NCBI GenBank assembly: GCA_963793625.1
Contig: CAWCAT010000049.1
Location: 310,001-374,000 of the forward strand
Length of the DNA stretch: 64,000 nt
Reading direction: 5' to 3'
DNA from: G963668605 sp963793625
Lineage (GTDB): Bacteria > Acidobacteriota > Terriglobia > Bryobacterales > Bryobacteraceae
This document shows, in pieces, positions 1-9,154 of the stretch (the first letter of the stretch is position 1; each line of letters begins with the position of its first letter). The translations under genes were made by a program, and so were the position numbers. The notes under the pieces were generated by a model. It was given only the letters and a program-made list of their open reading frames with translations, did no database searches and was not told the origin of the DNA.

Positions 1-998
1 AGGCAGACCCATGCGATGGCGCCGGCCGCGGAATCTGCACCGACCACCTCTATGCCGCCCAACATCGTCAGCGCGCCCACGACCATCACGCTTTTTCTCG
101 CTAGCGTAGCGCTGTAACCACGCGCCAACAAGCGATCCGAAGCACCACCCCCTACAAGTTTGCCTATATCGACAGTAAGAAATGGGATCCAGCCGTACAT
201 GCCGATTTCAGCCAGCGAGAAGCCGCGGCCTTTGCTCAGATAATCAGGTAGCCAGAAAATGTAGAACCACCAGACCGGGGTCGCGATCATGCGCGTCAGC
301 ATAAGGCCCCACAACTGGCGCACTCCGAGTATGCGGCGCAGGCCTGCCATGTAACCGACCTTGTGCTTCTTCGCCGGGACATCCAGTTCAGCAAATGCTA
401 TGTGCCTGTCTGCCTCTGACAGCCAGGGGTGTTGCTCCGGCTTTCGGTAGATCCACAGCCACGCGAGCAGCCAGAAAAACCCGAGTGCGCCAGTGCAGAC
501 GAATGCGGCACGCCAGCCAAATCGGATGGCCAGCAGCGCTACAAGCGGAGGTGCAAGAATTGCACCCATGGCTGATCCGCCGTCGAACACTCCCATCGCA
601 AAGGCCCTCCGGCTTTTCGGAAACCATTCCGAAATCGCCTTTGCACCAGCGGGCCAGTTTCCCGCCTCACCAAAACCGAGCAGGATTCGGAAAGCACCCA
701 GTCCGAACGCACCTTGTACGACCGCGTGGGCAACAGCCGCAACGGACCATACTGCGACTGAAACCACGAAACCCAACCGTGTTCCGAATCGGTCGATCCA
801 GATCCCCGAGACCACCTGGGCAAGTGTGTAAGCAAGCAGGAACAGCGTAGTGATGGTGCCGTAATCGACGCTGCTCAGACCGAGATCCTTGCGCAGCATG
901 GGCAGTATCACCGACAGCGCCTGCCGGTCGATATAGTTGATGACCGTTGACAAGCACAGCAGCCCGAGGACAATCCAGCGCAGGCGTCCGAGTGTCAT
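1..998 (-). CDS. MFS transporter, hexuronate/ACS-family type (3' end beyond window)
   Basis: The reading frame starts at ATG 998 and stays open to the window edge, so the C-terminal part is missing (332 residues seen). The N-terminus has the family signature INYIDRQALSV in the first transmembrane helix, followed by a second helix and the cytoplasmic loop GIWIDRFGTR, the A-motif-like segment of major facilitator proteins. The segment FGEAGNWPAGAKAISEWFP is typical of the anion:cation symporter group that includes ExuT and GudP (galactarate, glucarate and hexuronate uptake). It begins 5 bp after the enolase-superfamily gene and is the distal gene of the minus-strand sugar operon, so uptake of a sugar acid released by the GH115-like enzyme is a reasonable inference. 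Substrate cannot be read from sequence. Confidence 0.85.
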   Translation of the reverse strand, partial: MTLGRLRWIVLGLLCLSTVINYIDRQALSVILPMLRKDLGLSSVDYGTITTLFLLAYTLAQVVSGIWIDRFGTRLGFVVSVAVWSVAAVAHAVVQGAFGLGAFRILLGFGEAGNWPAGAKAISEWFPKSRRAFAMGVFDGGSAMGAILAPPLVALLAIRFGWRAAFVCTGALGFFWLLAWLWIYRKPEQHPWLSEADRHIAFAELDVPAKKHKVGYMAGLRRILGVRQLWGLMLTRMIATPVWWFYIFWLPDYLSKGRGFSLAEIGMYGWIPFLTVDIGKLVGGGASDRLLARGYSATLARKSVMVVGALTMLGGIEVVGADSAAGAIAWVC

Positions 999-1002
999 AT
1001 TC

Positions 1003-2154
1003 TTATCCGCGCGTAAAGCTACTCTTCACGTCGCCCAGTGATGTGAGGCGAGCGGAGATGGCTTTCAGCTTATCGCGATCCACTACGATGCCGTGCCCTG
1101 GACCATCTGGAACAACCAGGCAGCCGTTTTCGAAACGAACCGGATCGACGGCAACGTCCTTGGTGTAGAGTGCGGGACCAACGGGGTCGCTGGCGTAATC
1201 GAGCCGAGGCGCGGCGAAACCCACGTGCGCCTGTGCCGCTGTAGCAACGCTCAATTCCTGAGTAGTGCCGATCAGGCATTCGAGATTCGCGGAATCCGCC
1301 AACGCGAAAAGTCGCAGCATCCCATTGATGCCGCCGGCCACAGTTATTGAGATGTTGAAGATGTTAACTGCCTTCGCGCGAATCAGCCGGATGGCATATT
1401 CAGGACTGCGAACGTGCTCGCTGACCGGGTGGTCTATCGCGCAACGCGCTTCGGCAATCAATTCGACATCGTCGCGATCGACCGGACTCTCAATGCTCTC
1501 AAACGGGAAACTCGAGAGGCGCTTATAGCAGCGCATAAAAGCTGGGAGCGTGAAGATTCCGCTTGCATCGAGCGAGGTCAGTTCGATCCTGTCCCCGTAC
1601 GTGCCGCAGATTGCATCAAGCAATTCCACATCCGCATCGGTGTTTTTTCCGAAGTAGAAGCGGAATGAACGGAAGCCGGCTTCCACCTGACGCCGGACCA
1701 GGTCGTTCCGATCCTCGACATCGTCACGGCTCTTCATGCGGAAAATCGGATAACAGATCGGTACGCTGTGGCGGCGTTTTCCGCCGAGCAGATCGCTCAG
1801 CGAGATGCCCAGAATGCGGGCCTTCAGGTCGTGCATCGCGATGCTGATTCCAGCGCGCACCAAACAGGCCTTTCCGTGGAATCGCGTACCTGGATAATTC
1901 TGCAGCATCAGGTCGTCGGTGGTGTTGATGTCCATCGCATCACGCCCGATGAGCAGGGCTTTCAGGCAGCACTCGAGGTCCGCCACGTCCGGCATCATCG
2001 CGGGCAGGTGTGACACATCGGACACCTCACCCCACCCGACAGTTCCATCGTTCGCGACCAACTCAATCAACACATGCTGACTGGGCTCTCCATAAAGTCG
2101 CGGCGTGGTCACCGGATGCAATTTCAGATCTTGAATTGTGATGTCTGCTTTCAC
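1003..2154 (-). CDS. Mandelate racemase/muconate lactonizing enzyme family protein (sugar-acid dehydratase-like)
   Basis: Enolase-superfamily protein of 383 residues with an N-terminal capping domain and a C-terminal barrel. A GTG start at 2154 is chosen because it overlaps the stop of the upstream GH115 gene (GTGA), which makes translational coupling likely; a longer frame reaches 2253 inside that gene. Metal-ligand positions look preserved: Asp in SLDASG, Glu in ESIESPVD and Glu in SEHV. The usual Lys-x-Lys on the second barrel strand is replaced by FRSFRFYFG, so the standard proton-abstracting lysine is not visible. It lies between an alpha-glucuronidase-like gene and a hexuronate-type transporter, which fits dehydration or epimerisation of an aldonic or uronic acid, but the exact reaction is unknown. 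Confidence 0.8.
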   Translation of the reverse strand: MKADITIQDLKLHPVTTPRLYGEPSQHVLIELVANDGTVGWGEVSDVSHLPAMMPDVADLECCLKALLIGRDAMDINTTDDLMLQNYPGTRFHGKACLVRAGISIAMHDLKARILGISLSDLLGGKRRHSVPICYPIFRMKSRDDVEDRNDLVRRQVEAGFRSFRFYFGKNTDADVELLDAICGTYGDRIELTSLDASGIFTLPAFMRCYKRLSSFPFESIESPVDRDDVELIAEARCAIDHPVSEHVRSPEYAIRLIRAKAVNIFNISITVAGGINGMLRLFALADSANLECLIGTTQELSVATAAQAHVGFAAPRLDYASDPVGPALYTKDVAVDPVRFENGCLVVPDGPGHGIVVDRDKLKAISARLTSLGDVKSSFTRG

Positions 2155-4202
2155 TGCTTTGTTCCTTTTTCGGATCGCTCTACCAGTTGCTGCGTCAGTT
2201 GAGCTGCGCGGGCGAGGTTCATCTTCCGATCGCCGCGATACCACTCCTGCCATTTGCCGCGCGATGCCATCGCCTGGCCAGTGCGAATCTCACCAATCGC
2301 TAATAATCCGGCGCGCGCCTGGATAAGCACTTCTGCGCGGTCGTGATTGCGTTCAGCGAGCGTCGCGAGTGCGCCTGTTTCCAGCCAGCGCAGGATGCCG
2401 ATCATGATTGTTTGCTGGGCGATCAGGTTGTTCTCGAAAAACGTGCGCTCCTCCGCGGTCATACTGGACGCGGCCTGCTGCGCCAGAGTCCGACTCTTCA
2501 CCATCGCGCTCATTTGCTTGCGAACTTGAGCCAGCAGGGTCGGGACGTCATTGATGCCCGGACGTACCAGATCCGGCATGAGCCGCTGGAAAGCACCTGC
2601 TTCAAAACCCGGCGTGCTTGCTTTTGTCGGCGCGGACTTCGGAGGATTCAGCAGTTTTCCGTATAAGCCCTCACCATCATGCAGCGCCAGACCATCGAGC
2701 AGTATTGGTGAACTGCCTGCTGCATTCAACACGTATGCGGCGAAGAATTCTTCGTAGGCGCGCCGGGCGACTTCCGCTCCACGACCGAAACGCGTACGGC
2801 ACCACTCGGACAAATAGCGCTCCGGTTCAAAACCGTTGAAATCCCGCAACATGTTTGCCGATGCGTCTAAACCGAGCGCGAACTCCCTAACGTTAGAGAC
2901 GTTGAGAATGGCGTACCACGTATCGCCCTTGTGGACGGCAGCAGCAAACATTTCATGCGTCTTGCGTGGCGGGACTGCCTGGGCAAGGTGCGGTCCGCTG
3001 CCCCACAACGCATGGTGATAATACACGCCGTAGTGTCGACCAGGCTCACGCTTTGTTTCGAAGAAGTCACTCTGCCAGCGCCAACCCGGAGTGTTGTCAG
3101 CAAAGATAATCCCGACACCCGGTGGGAACTTCAGATGGCCTTGCTTGTTTAGCAGCGCGCCTTCCATCCAAAGCGTCGTGGTCATTGGCGGATTCGGGCG
3201 CTTGTCGACGGACCTCACGATCTTCGCCTGCATCTCCAGCGCATCGGAAATCATCTTGCCGCGACCCTCATCCGTCGTGGGCGCCTGCGCGTCATGCGCC
3301 CAGACGGGCCTGTCGCCGATGCCGCGCAAACCCGTTTGCCAGATTACGTTCGGATGGTGCGCCCAGCGTGCGGCGTAATGTGTCCAGATCTCCTGGAAGG
3401 CGTCGCGCTGGCCAATGAACGAATACGGCATCTCGCGCCCTTTTGATTTCCAGAAGTTTTTGAACGCGAAGCCGCTCACGCCCATCGGTTCCACGTGGTG
3501 CATTGAGATGAACAAACCGCGCCGCGTAGCCGCACGAATCATGCGCTCTTCGTTGGGATTTTCAATGTCCGTAAACGATGCTGGAATAACCAGATTATGT
3601 TGCAGCCGCAACATCGCTTCGAACACATACTCGAGCACCTCAGGCGCGGTTACCTGATGATAGAAAGGGTAGTCAATATCACGCTTACCACCGCCATCCT
3701 TCCACTCGGTCAGCAAGTCCTCATCATTGATAAACCAGCCACGGTATCGAAAGGTGGGTTCCCTGCCCTCTATGCTGACGCTGTCCCAGGCCAGTGTGTT
3801 ACGCTTTGTGGGCTCGCGGTCAGTCCAGAAATATAACGGATCCACGTCTAGGTAGCGCTCAATGAATGCGTAGATACCGAACATGGTTCCACGTTCATCG
3901 CTGCCGGAAATCCGCAGCAGTTCCGGACTGCTGGTGACAACCCGGTAGCTCTCCCATTTCCCGTTCGGCACCGTCTCGATAATCAGGCAAGGCTTGCCGC
4001 ACTTCTCCATGCGGTCAACAACGCGCAGGGTCTTCCCCGTGATTTTGCGGACGTCGCTCGTGAAGTCGGCCACCGCCAAACGGACGGCTTGTGTCGCGTC
4101 AGTCGAGACAACGATGGCGGCCGTGCGCTGCGGGGTCACTAGTTCATAGCGACCCCACAGCGGAAGTGCCAGCGCGAAAATGAGTTTAGGTAGCTTCATC
4201 AA
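2151..4202 (-). CDS. Glycoside hydrolase family 115-like protein (putative alpha-glucuronidase)
   Basis: 683 residues with a short N-terminal hydrophobic segment (about residues 5-17) that could be a signal peptide. The middle contains the family-typical block YRGWFINDEDLL, then DIDYPFYHQVTAPEVLEYVF and NLVIPASF, characteristic of GH115 enzymes, which remove (4-O-methyl)glucuronic acid from xylan. The N-terminal part (about 25-140) resembles the alpha-glucuronidase accessory domain. The protein is shorter than the usual 800-1000 residues; the tail after about residue 500 is helical and lacks an obvious C-terminal beta domain. The start at 4202 has a second in-frame ATG directly after it. The gene lies 18 bp downstream of the TonB receptor gene and overlaps the enolase-superfamily gene by 4 bp, consistent with one operon for glucuronate-bearing glycans. 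Confidence 0.8.
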   Translation of the reverse strand: MMKLPKLIFALALPLWGRYELVTPQRTAAIVVSTDATQAVRLAVADFTSDVRKITGKTLRVVDRMEKCGKPCLIIETVPNGKWESYRVVTSSPELLRISGSDERGTMFGIYAFIERYLDVDPLYFWTDREPTKRNTLAWDSVSIEGREPTFRYRGWFINDEDLLTEWKDGGGKRDIDYPFYHQVTAPEVLEYVFEAMLRLQHNLVIPASFTDIENPNEERMIRAATRRGLFISMHHVEPMGVSGFAFKNFWKSKGREMPYSFIGQRDAFQEIWTHYAARWAHHPNVIWQTGLRGIGDRPVWAHDAQAPTTDEGRGKMISDALEMQAKIVRSVDKRPNPPMTTTLWMEGALLNKQGHLKFPPGVGIIFADNTPGWRWQSDFFETKREPGRHYGVYYHHALWGSGPHLAQAVPPRKTHEMFAAAVHKGDTWYAILNVSNVREFALGLDASANMLRDFNGFEPERYLSEWCRTRFGRGAEVARRAYEEFFAAYVLNAAGSSPILLDGLALHDGEGLYGKLLNPPKSAPTKASTPGFEAGAFQRLMPDLVRPGINDVPTLLAQVRKQMSAMVKSRTLAQQAASSMTAEERTFFENNLIAQQTIMIGILRWLETGALATLAERNHDRAEVLIQARAGLLAIGEIRTGQAMASRGKWQEWYRGDRKMNLARAAQLTQQLVERSEKGTKQ

Positions 4203-4220
4203 TTACATTCGCGGTTCTGA

Positions 4221-7200
4221 TTACCACAACAATTTCAGGCCGAACTGCGCCTGACGTGCGAAGGTGTTGGTGCTGGTGATACGTCCGAAATTCGAGCCGC
4301 CGAAGGTACCATCCGGTGAGGCGTACTCGGGATGATTCGCCGCGTTGAACACCTCGGCACGGAACTGGAGTTTCAACTTCTCCGTCAGGCGGGTGTTCTT
4401 GTACATGGAAAAGTCCCAGTTGTTCTTGCCTGGGCTGCGCACGTCCGGCAACCGACCAAGGCCGTTGTATTCGAGAGTCTCTCGTTGCCGGAAGGCGGAG
4501 GTGTCGAACCACTTTCCGGGAGACGGATCGTCCAACTTAGCGCTCTTGCCAACGCTCTCAGCGCCACTGATATCGATGGGGATTCCGCTTTGCGCCGAAT
4601 AGATCACATTGAGCTGATAACCTTCCAGCAGGCGCGCCAGCAATCCCCGGCTCGAAGCCAGATATTTGCGTCCGGGACCGAACGGCAACTCGTAGATAGT
4701 GCTGGCCACAAAGCGGTTCGGCACATCAAACGACGCGAGGCGCTTAAACATCTGCGTGTCCTGTGCGTTCTGGAAGCCCACTTTGTCGATCTGCTTGGCG
4801 AAGGAGTGAGACGCCTGGAAGGATAGTCCGTTGCTGAAACGCTTGTTAAGCTTGACCTGGAGCGCATCGTAACGGCTTACCCCGATACTCTCGTCCTGAT
4901 CGGTAAGTCCGGTGAACTGTGGGTATGCGCGGCTCAGTTGCGCGCGTGTGAGCGTGGCCACGGATAGCGGCCCAGTTGCCACCAATCCACGAAACGGGTT
5001 TGGAAAAGTGTCGTTCAGGATGTTGCGACCGCTACTGAGATATGTAGCGCGTGCGTTGTCGTTGATCGCTTTAGGCACAGCATTCAGGTCAATTCCCACC
5101 GGAACCTGGCCGGTCGTCGATCCGACGTAAGCGGCCTCAAAAAGCAGGTTGGTCGTCAACTGCCGTTGAATGCTGAATTGATACTGCCAGGTGGTAGGAT
5201 TCTTTCTCTGTGTGTTGACGTAGCTGATGCCCTGGCCAACGAAGGTCAGCAAGCCATCCGCCGCGCCGGGCGCGGCCTGAATCCCGCCGGGGAAAGGATT
5301 CGAAAGCGTATCGGTGGGCGTGAGTCCGCCGTCGATGGTGGCAATCATCGTCGTGCTTGTGGAGAAGCCCTGGCGTTGCTCACCGTACTGCGTGGTGGCA
5401 CCGAAGAAGCGTCCGATACCGCCGCGCAGCACGGTCTTCTGATTCAGCGAATAGGCAGCGCCGAGGCGCGGACCGATATTATCCTTATCGAGATCCGTCA
5501 TCCCTCTGGGAACGCCATTTACTCCGGCGAAAAGCAAGCCGCCGCGTACGTTGAACTGCGCCGCCGGAATTTCCGGAATCGGGCTCAGCGCGTAGTTGGC
5601 CTTGGCCCTCGCAGCTAGCGGGCTGTCGATCGAAAAATCATAGCCCCTGTTGAGCCGGTTGTAGCGTTCCTGGTAAGGGCCTTCGATTTCATAGCGCAGT
5701 CCGATATTCAGGGTAAGTTTTCCGTTGACACGGATATCGTCCTGGATGTGGAATCCGTAATATGTTCCTGTGTCAGCGGGGGCGGCGGTGTAACCAACGT
5801 TGCCGGAGGCCGCGGTTCCGAGCAGGAAAGAGGCAAGTCCGCTGCCGGCAGTTGTGCTGGCGGTCTGCGGGTTAGGTCCGCGCGTGAAGTTCGAGTTGAA
5901 GCTGTAGGCCCCCGCAGAGCTGGAGTTGTAGCTTGCGTTGTTAGAATGGATCAGTCGTCCATCTGCCCCAAAGCGCAGCAAATGCCGTCCCATGTTCTTT
6001 GTCACACCCGTGCGCAGGGAATGAGTATCCTCCGATGCCAATACCTGCTTATTGGATGTACTCAGCGAAGTGTAGCCGCCGATGGTCATCGAGGGTATCG
6101 CGGACACCGTTAACTGCCTAACCAGCGATGAAGGAAATCCTAGCGAACTCATGTCCTGGCCGAGGTTGTAGGAGGCCTGATGCTGCGAATAGCGGCTAAA
6201 ACCATAGCGAAAGTTGAGGACGGTCGTGGGACTCAAAGTGATCGTATCGTCAAAAGCCGCGCCCGGAGTGTAGCGGTCCTCACCATCGCCCGTCACTTCG
6301 TTCTTGAACGCGCCCGCGCGCCCCACTTTGAAGTGCCGCCAGTTATAGCGGCCAAAAATTGAGTGACGGTCTGAGAAGCGGTGATCGATCTTGACGACGT
6401 ATCCGTTGTCGAGCACTGGATCACGGAATGAGCTCAGGTAGTTGTTCGCGCCGGTGATGGAATCGCCGACCGCATTGGGAGCCGGATAGAAACCCATGAT
6501 ATTCTTTGCGACCGTGTCGAAGCGGTTGGCCGGAATCGCATTTCCCGGAAATGCGGTACGCACGTAAGCAGTGCCCTGTTGGCGTGTAGTTGCAGGATCG
6601 TAAATGATCAACGGGGCCGCTGTACCGTTCGCGAGCCGGACCTGCGTCTGAGAGAAATCGCCTGTCCGCTGAAGAGCTGTCGGAACAGTTGCAACATTCG
6701 CTCTGGGAACTCCTTCGCGGGAGCCCTCGAAATTCGCGAACCAGAACGTCTTGTTCTTGCCGTTGTAGATCTTAGGAAGGAAAACCGGGCCGCCCACCGA
6801 GATGCCGAACTGGTTGTAGCCAAACTGTGGAATCGTGGTGGCAAAAGGATCACGTGCATTCAGCGCGGAATTGCGCAGGAACTCAAATGCGGCGCCATGC
6901 AGTTGGTTGGTTCCGGACTTGATAGTTGCGTTGATCACCCCGCCCCTGAACCGGCCGTACTCCGCATCAAAGGCATTCGTTTGCACTTTGAACTCTTGCG
7001 TCGCGTCCACGGATGGAATGTACTGGATAAGGCCATCACTGCCGGTGTTGGGTACGCCGTCCAACAGCGATTCCGTGTTGCGCTCGGCCGACCCGCCAAT
7101 CGCGAGCGCTGAGATCCCATTGTTTGCCGTCGGTCGTAAGAATGTATTGGCCTGACCGCGAGAGGTAATCAGAATACCCGGAGTTAGCGCGGCCAACGCA

Positions 7201-7664
7201 TAGGCATTCCTGCCGTTCAGCGGCATATCTACCATGGTCCGGCCCGTAATTACGTCTCCGCGCGAAGCTGTCGATGTCTCCAGTTGTGCGACCTCGGCTG
7301 AGACCGTCACACTCGTAGACACATCGCCAGGTTCGAGCGCCACGTCAACTGTCGGCCGGTCCTGGATCTGAAGCGTAATCCCGTCGCGCACGTAGCGCTT
7401 GAATCCTTTCAGCTCCACTTCCAGTTTGTAGCGTCCAGGAGTAAGCGACGGTACCATATAGTCGCCGGTGTCCGTGGATCTGGCTTTCACCGAGGCGCCG
7501 GTGTCCAGGTTAGTTGTTGTTATCTGAACACCCGGAACGACTGCCCCAGTGGTATCCGAAACGCGCCCTACAATTGAAGCGCGGAATTCTTGTGCCGTTG
7601 CAAGCCAGCCCAGGCCCAGGATAGCCAGAGCGAGTACCATAACTCTCTTACTTACTAACCTCAT
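4221..7664 (-). CDS. TonB-dependent receptor, Oar-like with carboxypeptidase-regulatory N-terminal domain
   Basis: 1147 residues. A signal peptide (about 1-24) is followed by a carboxypeptidase-regulatory-like beta domain (SIVGRVSDTTGAVVPGVQI, about 29-115), a plug domain (NGRNAYALAALTPG region, about 130-260) and an outer-membrane beta-barrel ending in aromatic residues (FGLKLLW). This architecture is the large Oar-like receptor type that is highly duplicated in Acidobacteriota. It lies between GH39-like and GH115-like genes on the same strand, so import of the oligosaccharides those enzymes generate is the likely role. A GAGGAG ribosome-binding site precedes ATG 7664. No SusD partner is present in the window, which is normal for acidobacterial loci. 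Confidence 0.93.
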   Translation of the reverse strand: MRLVSKRVMVLALAILGLGWLATAQEFRASIVGRVSDTTGAVVPGVQITTTNLDTGASVKARSTDTGDYMVPSLTPGRYKLEVELKGFKRYVRDGITLQIQDRPTVDVALEPGDVSTSVTVSAEVAQLETSTASRGDVITGRTMVDMPLNGRNAYALAALTPGILITSRGQANTFLRPTANNGISALAIGGSAERNTESLLDGVPNTGSDGLIQYIPSVDATQEFKVQTNAFDAEYGRFRGGVINATIKSGTNQLHGAAFEFLRNSALNARDPFATTIPQFGYNQFGISVGGPVFLPKIYNGKNKTFWFANFEGSREGVPRANVATVPTALQRTGDFSQTQVRLANGTAAPLIIYDPATTRQQGTAYVRTAFPGNAIPANRFDTVAKNIMGFYPAPNAVGDSITGANNYLSSFRDPVLDNGYVVKIDHRFSDRHSIFGRYNWRHFKVGRAGAFKNEVTGDGEDRYTPGAAFDDTITLSPTTVLNFRYGFSRYSQHQASYNLGQDMSSLGFPSSLVRQLTVSAIPSMTIGGYTSLSTSNKQVLASEDTHSLRTGVTKNMGRHLLRFGADGRLIHSNNASYNSSSAGAYSFNSNFTRGPNPQTASTTAGSGLASFLLGTAASGNVGYTAAPADTGTYYGFHIQDDIRVNGKLTLNIGLRYEIEGPYQERYNRLNRGYDFSIDSPLAARAKANYALSPIPEIPAAQFNVRGGLLFAGVNGVPRGMTDLDKDNIGPRLGAAYSLNQKTVLRGGIGRFFGATTQYGEQRQGFSTSTTMIATIDGGLTPTDTLSNPFPGGIQAAPGAADGLLTFVGQGISYVNTQRKNPTTWQYQFSIQRQLTTNLLFEAAYVGSTTGQVPVGIDLNAVPKAINDNARATYLSSGRNILNDTFPNPFRGLVATGPLSVATLTRAQLSRAYPQFTGLTDQDESIGVSRYDALQVKLNKRFSNGLSFQASHSFAKQIDKVGFQNAQDTQMFKRLASFDVPNRFVASTIYELPFGPGRKYLASSRGLLARLLEGYQLNVIYSAQSGIPIDISGAESVGKSAKLDDPSPGKWFDTSAFRQRETLEYNGLGRLPDVRSPGKNNWDFSMYKNTRLTEKLKLQFRAEVFNAANHPEYASPDGTFGGSNFGRITSTNTFARQAQFGLKLLW

Positions 7665-7706
7665 CGCTTACTCCTCATCAACGTGGATTTGTGTTCTCGC
7701 GCCGAC

Positions 7707-9122
7707 TTACGAAACGGTCGCGGCGTCTGTAATTACCAACGGATAATCCCGCACGGGCACTGCGGATAAGTGCCACACGTCGTCAGTACGCTTTACCGTT
7801 GCCGGCTCGGTGATGTCGCCCGTTAGCAGGTCCACCAGGACAGGCTTCTCCAACTTTGCGGTCTTGCCGGTCCACAATGTAACGCCACCTTGCTGCGTCG
7901 CGAAGCCTTGCTGCAGATTCCCGGGATACCAATATGCGAACAGCGGGGCGCCCTTTCGGACGAAACTGGCGGTTCGCACGGCTTGCGTTTCGAACTTGGA
8001 TTTGTCGCCGCTAACGCGCAGCAACAAATCGGAGCGCTTCGTCTCTCCATCAAACAGCGAGCAGAGGTTTTGCAGCGCGTAGTAGGATGCTTTCGGAGTA
8101 TAGACAGTGCCACGCAACACGCCCTTGGTGTTGGTCTTGCCGCTTTGCCCACTGGACCAGACGTAGTTCACCATGTTGACCGTCTGGAAGTAGCTAGTCA
8201 CCTCTACATCGAGACTCACGTCGGTGATCAAACGGCGCAGAAGCCATTTTGCCTGGCGTGCCTCGTCCCACTCAAGATTGTTCAGCGCGCCCGTGCTGTT
8301 GCTCGTCGATGGCGCGCCATTCTCACCCTGCCAGACCGGCATGCCAGGCTTGTAACGATTGATGAGCCCGCGGAATGCGCGCAGGTCCTCTTCGTAGCTG
8401 TCTTCGGGAACGGCTCGATAGGGATGGTAAGAGATGCGATCGACCTGCCCGGCTAATCCGGCCTCAAAACACTCTTCGAAGTATTTCCACGAACTGAGTC
8501 CGGCAAAAACGCCACCGATCAACGTGCAACCGGGAACGGTCTTGCGCAGGACTGGCGCCGTCAGTTTCACGAGATCGACGTAGGATTTTCCCGTCGGCTT
8601 GTCGGGCTGCCAAAAATTCGCGATGTTGGGTTCGTTCCAAATCTCCCAATGCTTAACGCGACTTGCGTAGCGTTCGCCCATGGCCGCGACAAAGCGGACC
8701 CAAGCCGACCGCGCTTCTTCGCTGTTCATCGGCGCCCAGCCTACTGCGGATTCGTGCTTCGGACCGGGCGTGTAAAGCGTGTTGCCGTAGCCGAGATTGA
8801 ACCAGGGCTGGATGCCGATCTTAAGGAGCGAGTCCACCACGGAATCGAGCCAGCCGAAATCGAACTTGCCTTTGGTTGTTTCGGTGCGGGCCCAACCTGT
8901 CTGACAGCGCGCCCACTTTACGCCGAGCTTCGCGAGGTGCTCGTAGGTTTTCTCAGGGTCGAACATCTTACGGTCGAGCGTTTCAAATCCGATGGAAATC
9001 GGAGACGCCGCGATCTCTTTCGACGTCCGGGTCCGCAATTTCGCCGGTACTCCGCTCGTCTGCGCTTGCAGCAGGGCCGCTGCCGGCAACAAACCAATCA
9101 TTCCGCGCCTGGTCATCTTCAA
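7707..9122 (-). CDS. Glycoside hydrolase, clan GH-A, GH39-like (secreted)
   Basis: 471 residues. The N-terminus TRRGMIGLLPAAALLQAQ has a twin arginine and a hydrophobic stretch, so Tat export is plausible. The acid/base glutamate is in WEIWNEPN (about residue 163) and a candidate nucleophile is in VWQGENGAPS (about residue 266), the pattern of clan A enzymes such as GH39 beta-xylosidases. A TTG at 9122 is preferred as start because a TAAGGAGA ribosome-binding site lies 9 bp upstream; an in-frame ATG at 9116 is the alternative. It is the first structural gene of the minus-strand sugar operon and is directly preceded by an 18-bp palindrome that looks like the LacI operator. Confidence 0.82.
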   Translation of the reverse strand: MKMTRRGMIGLLPAAALLQAQTSGVPAKLRTRTSKEIAASPISIGFETLDRKMFDPEKTYEHLAKLGVKWARCQTGWARTETTKGKFDFGWLDSVVDSLLKIGIQPWFNLGYGNTLYTPGPKHESAVGWAPMNSEEARSAWVRFVAAMGERYASRVKHWEIWNEPNIANFWQPDKPTGKSYVDLVKLTAPVLRKTVPGCTLIGGVFAGLSSWKYFEECFEAGLAGQVDRISYHPYRAVPEDSYEEDLRAFRGLINRYKPGMPVWQGENGAPSTSNSTGALNNLEWDEARQAKWLLRRLITDVSLDVEVTSYFQTVNMVNYVWSSGQSGKTNTKGVLRGTVYTPKASYYALQNLCSLFDGETKRSDLLLRVSGDKSKFETQAVRTASFVRKGAPLFAYWYPGNLQQGFATQQGGVTLWTGKTAKLEKPVLVDLLTGDITEPATVKRTDDVWHLSAVPVRDYPLVITDAATVS

Positions 9123-9136
9123 GGCTTTAATCTCCT

Positions 9137-9154
9137 TATGGAAACATTTCCATA
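9137..9154. promoter_or_regulatory. LacI-family operator palindrome in front of the glycan operon
   Basis: TATGGAAACATTTCCATA is a perfect 8-bp inverted repeat around a 2-bp centre. The core TGGAAA-NN-TTTCCA matches the general form of LacI/CcpA-type operators. It starts directly after the stop codon of the LacI-family gene and ends about 15 bp before the first start codon of the hydrolase, so a bound repressor would block transcription into, or initiation at, the operon. Confidence 0.75.
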
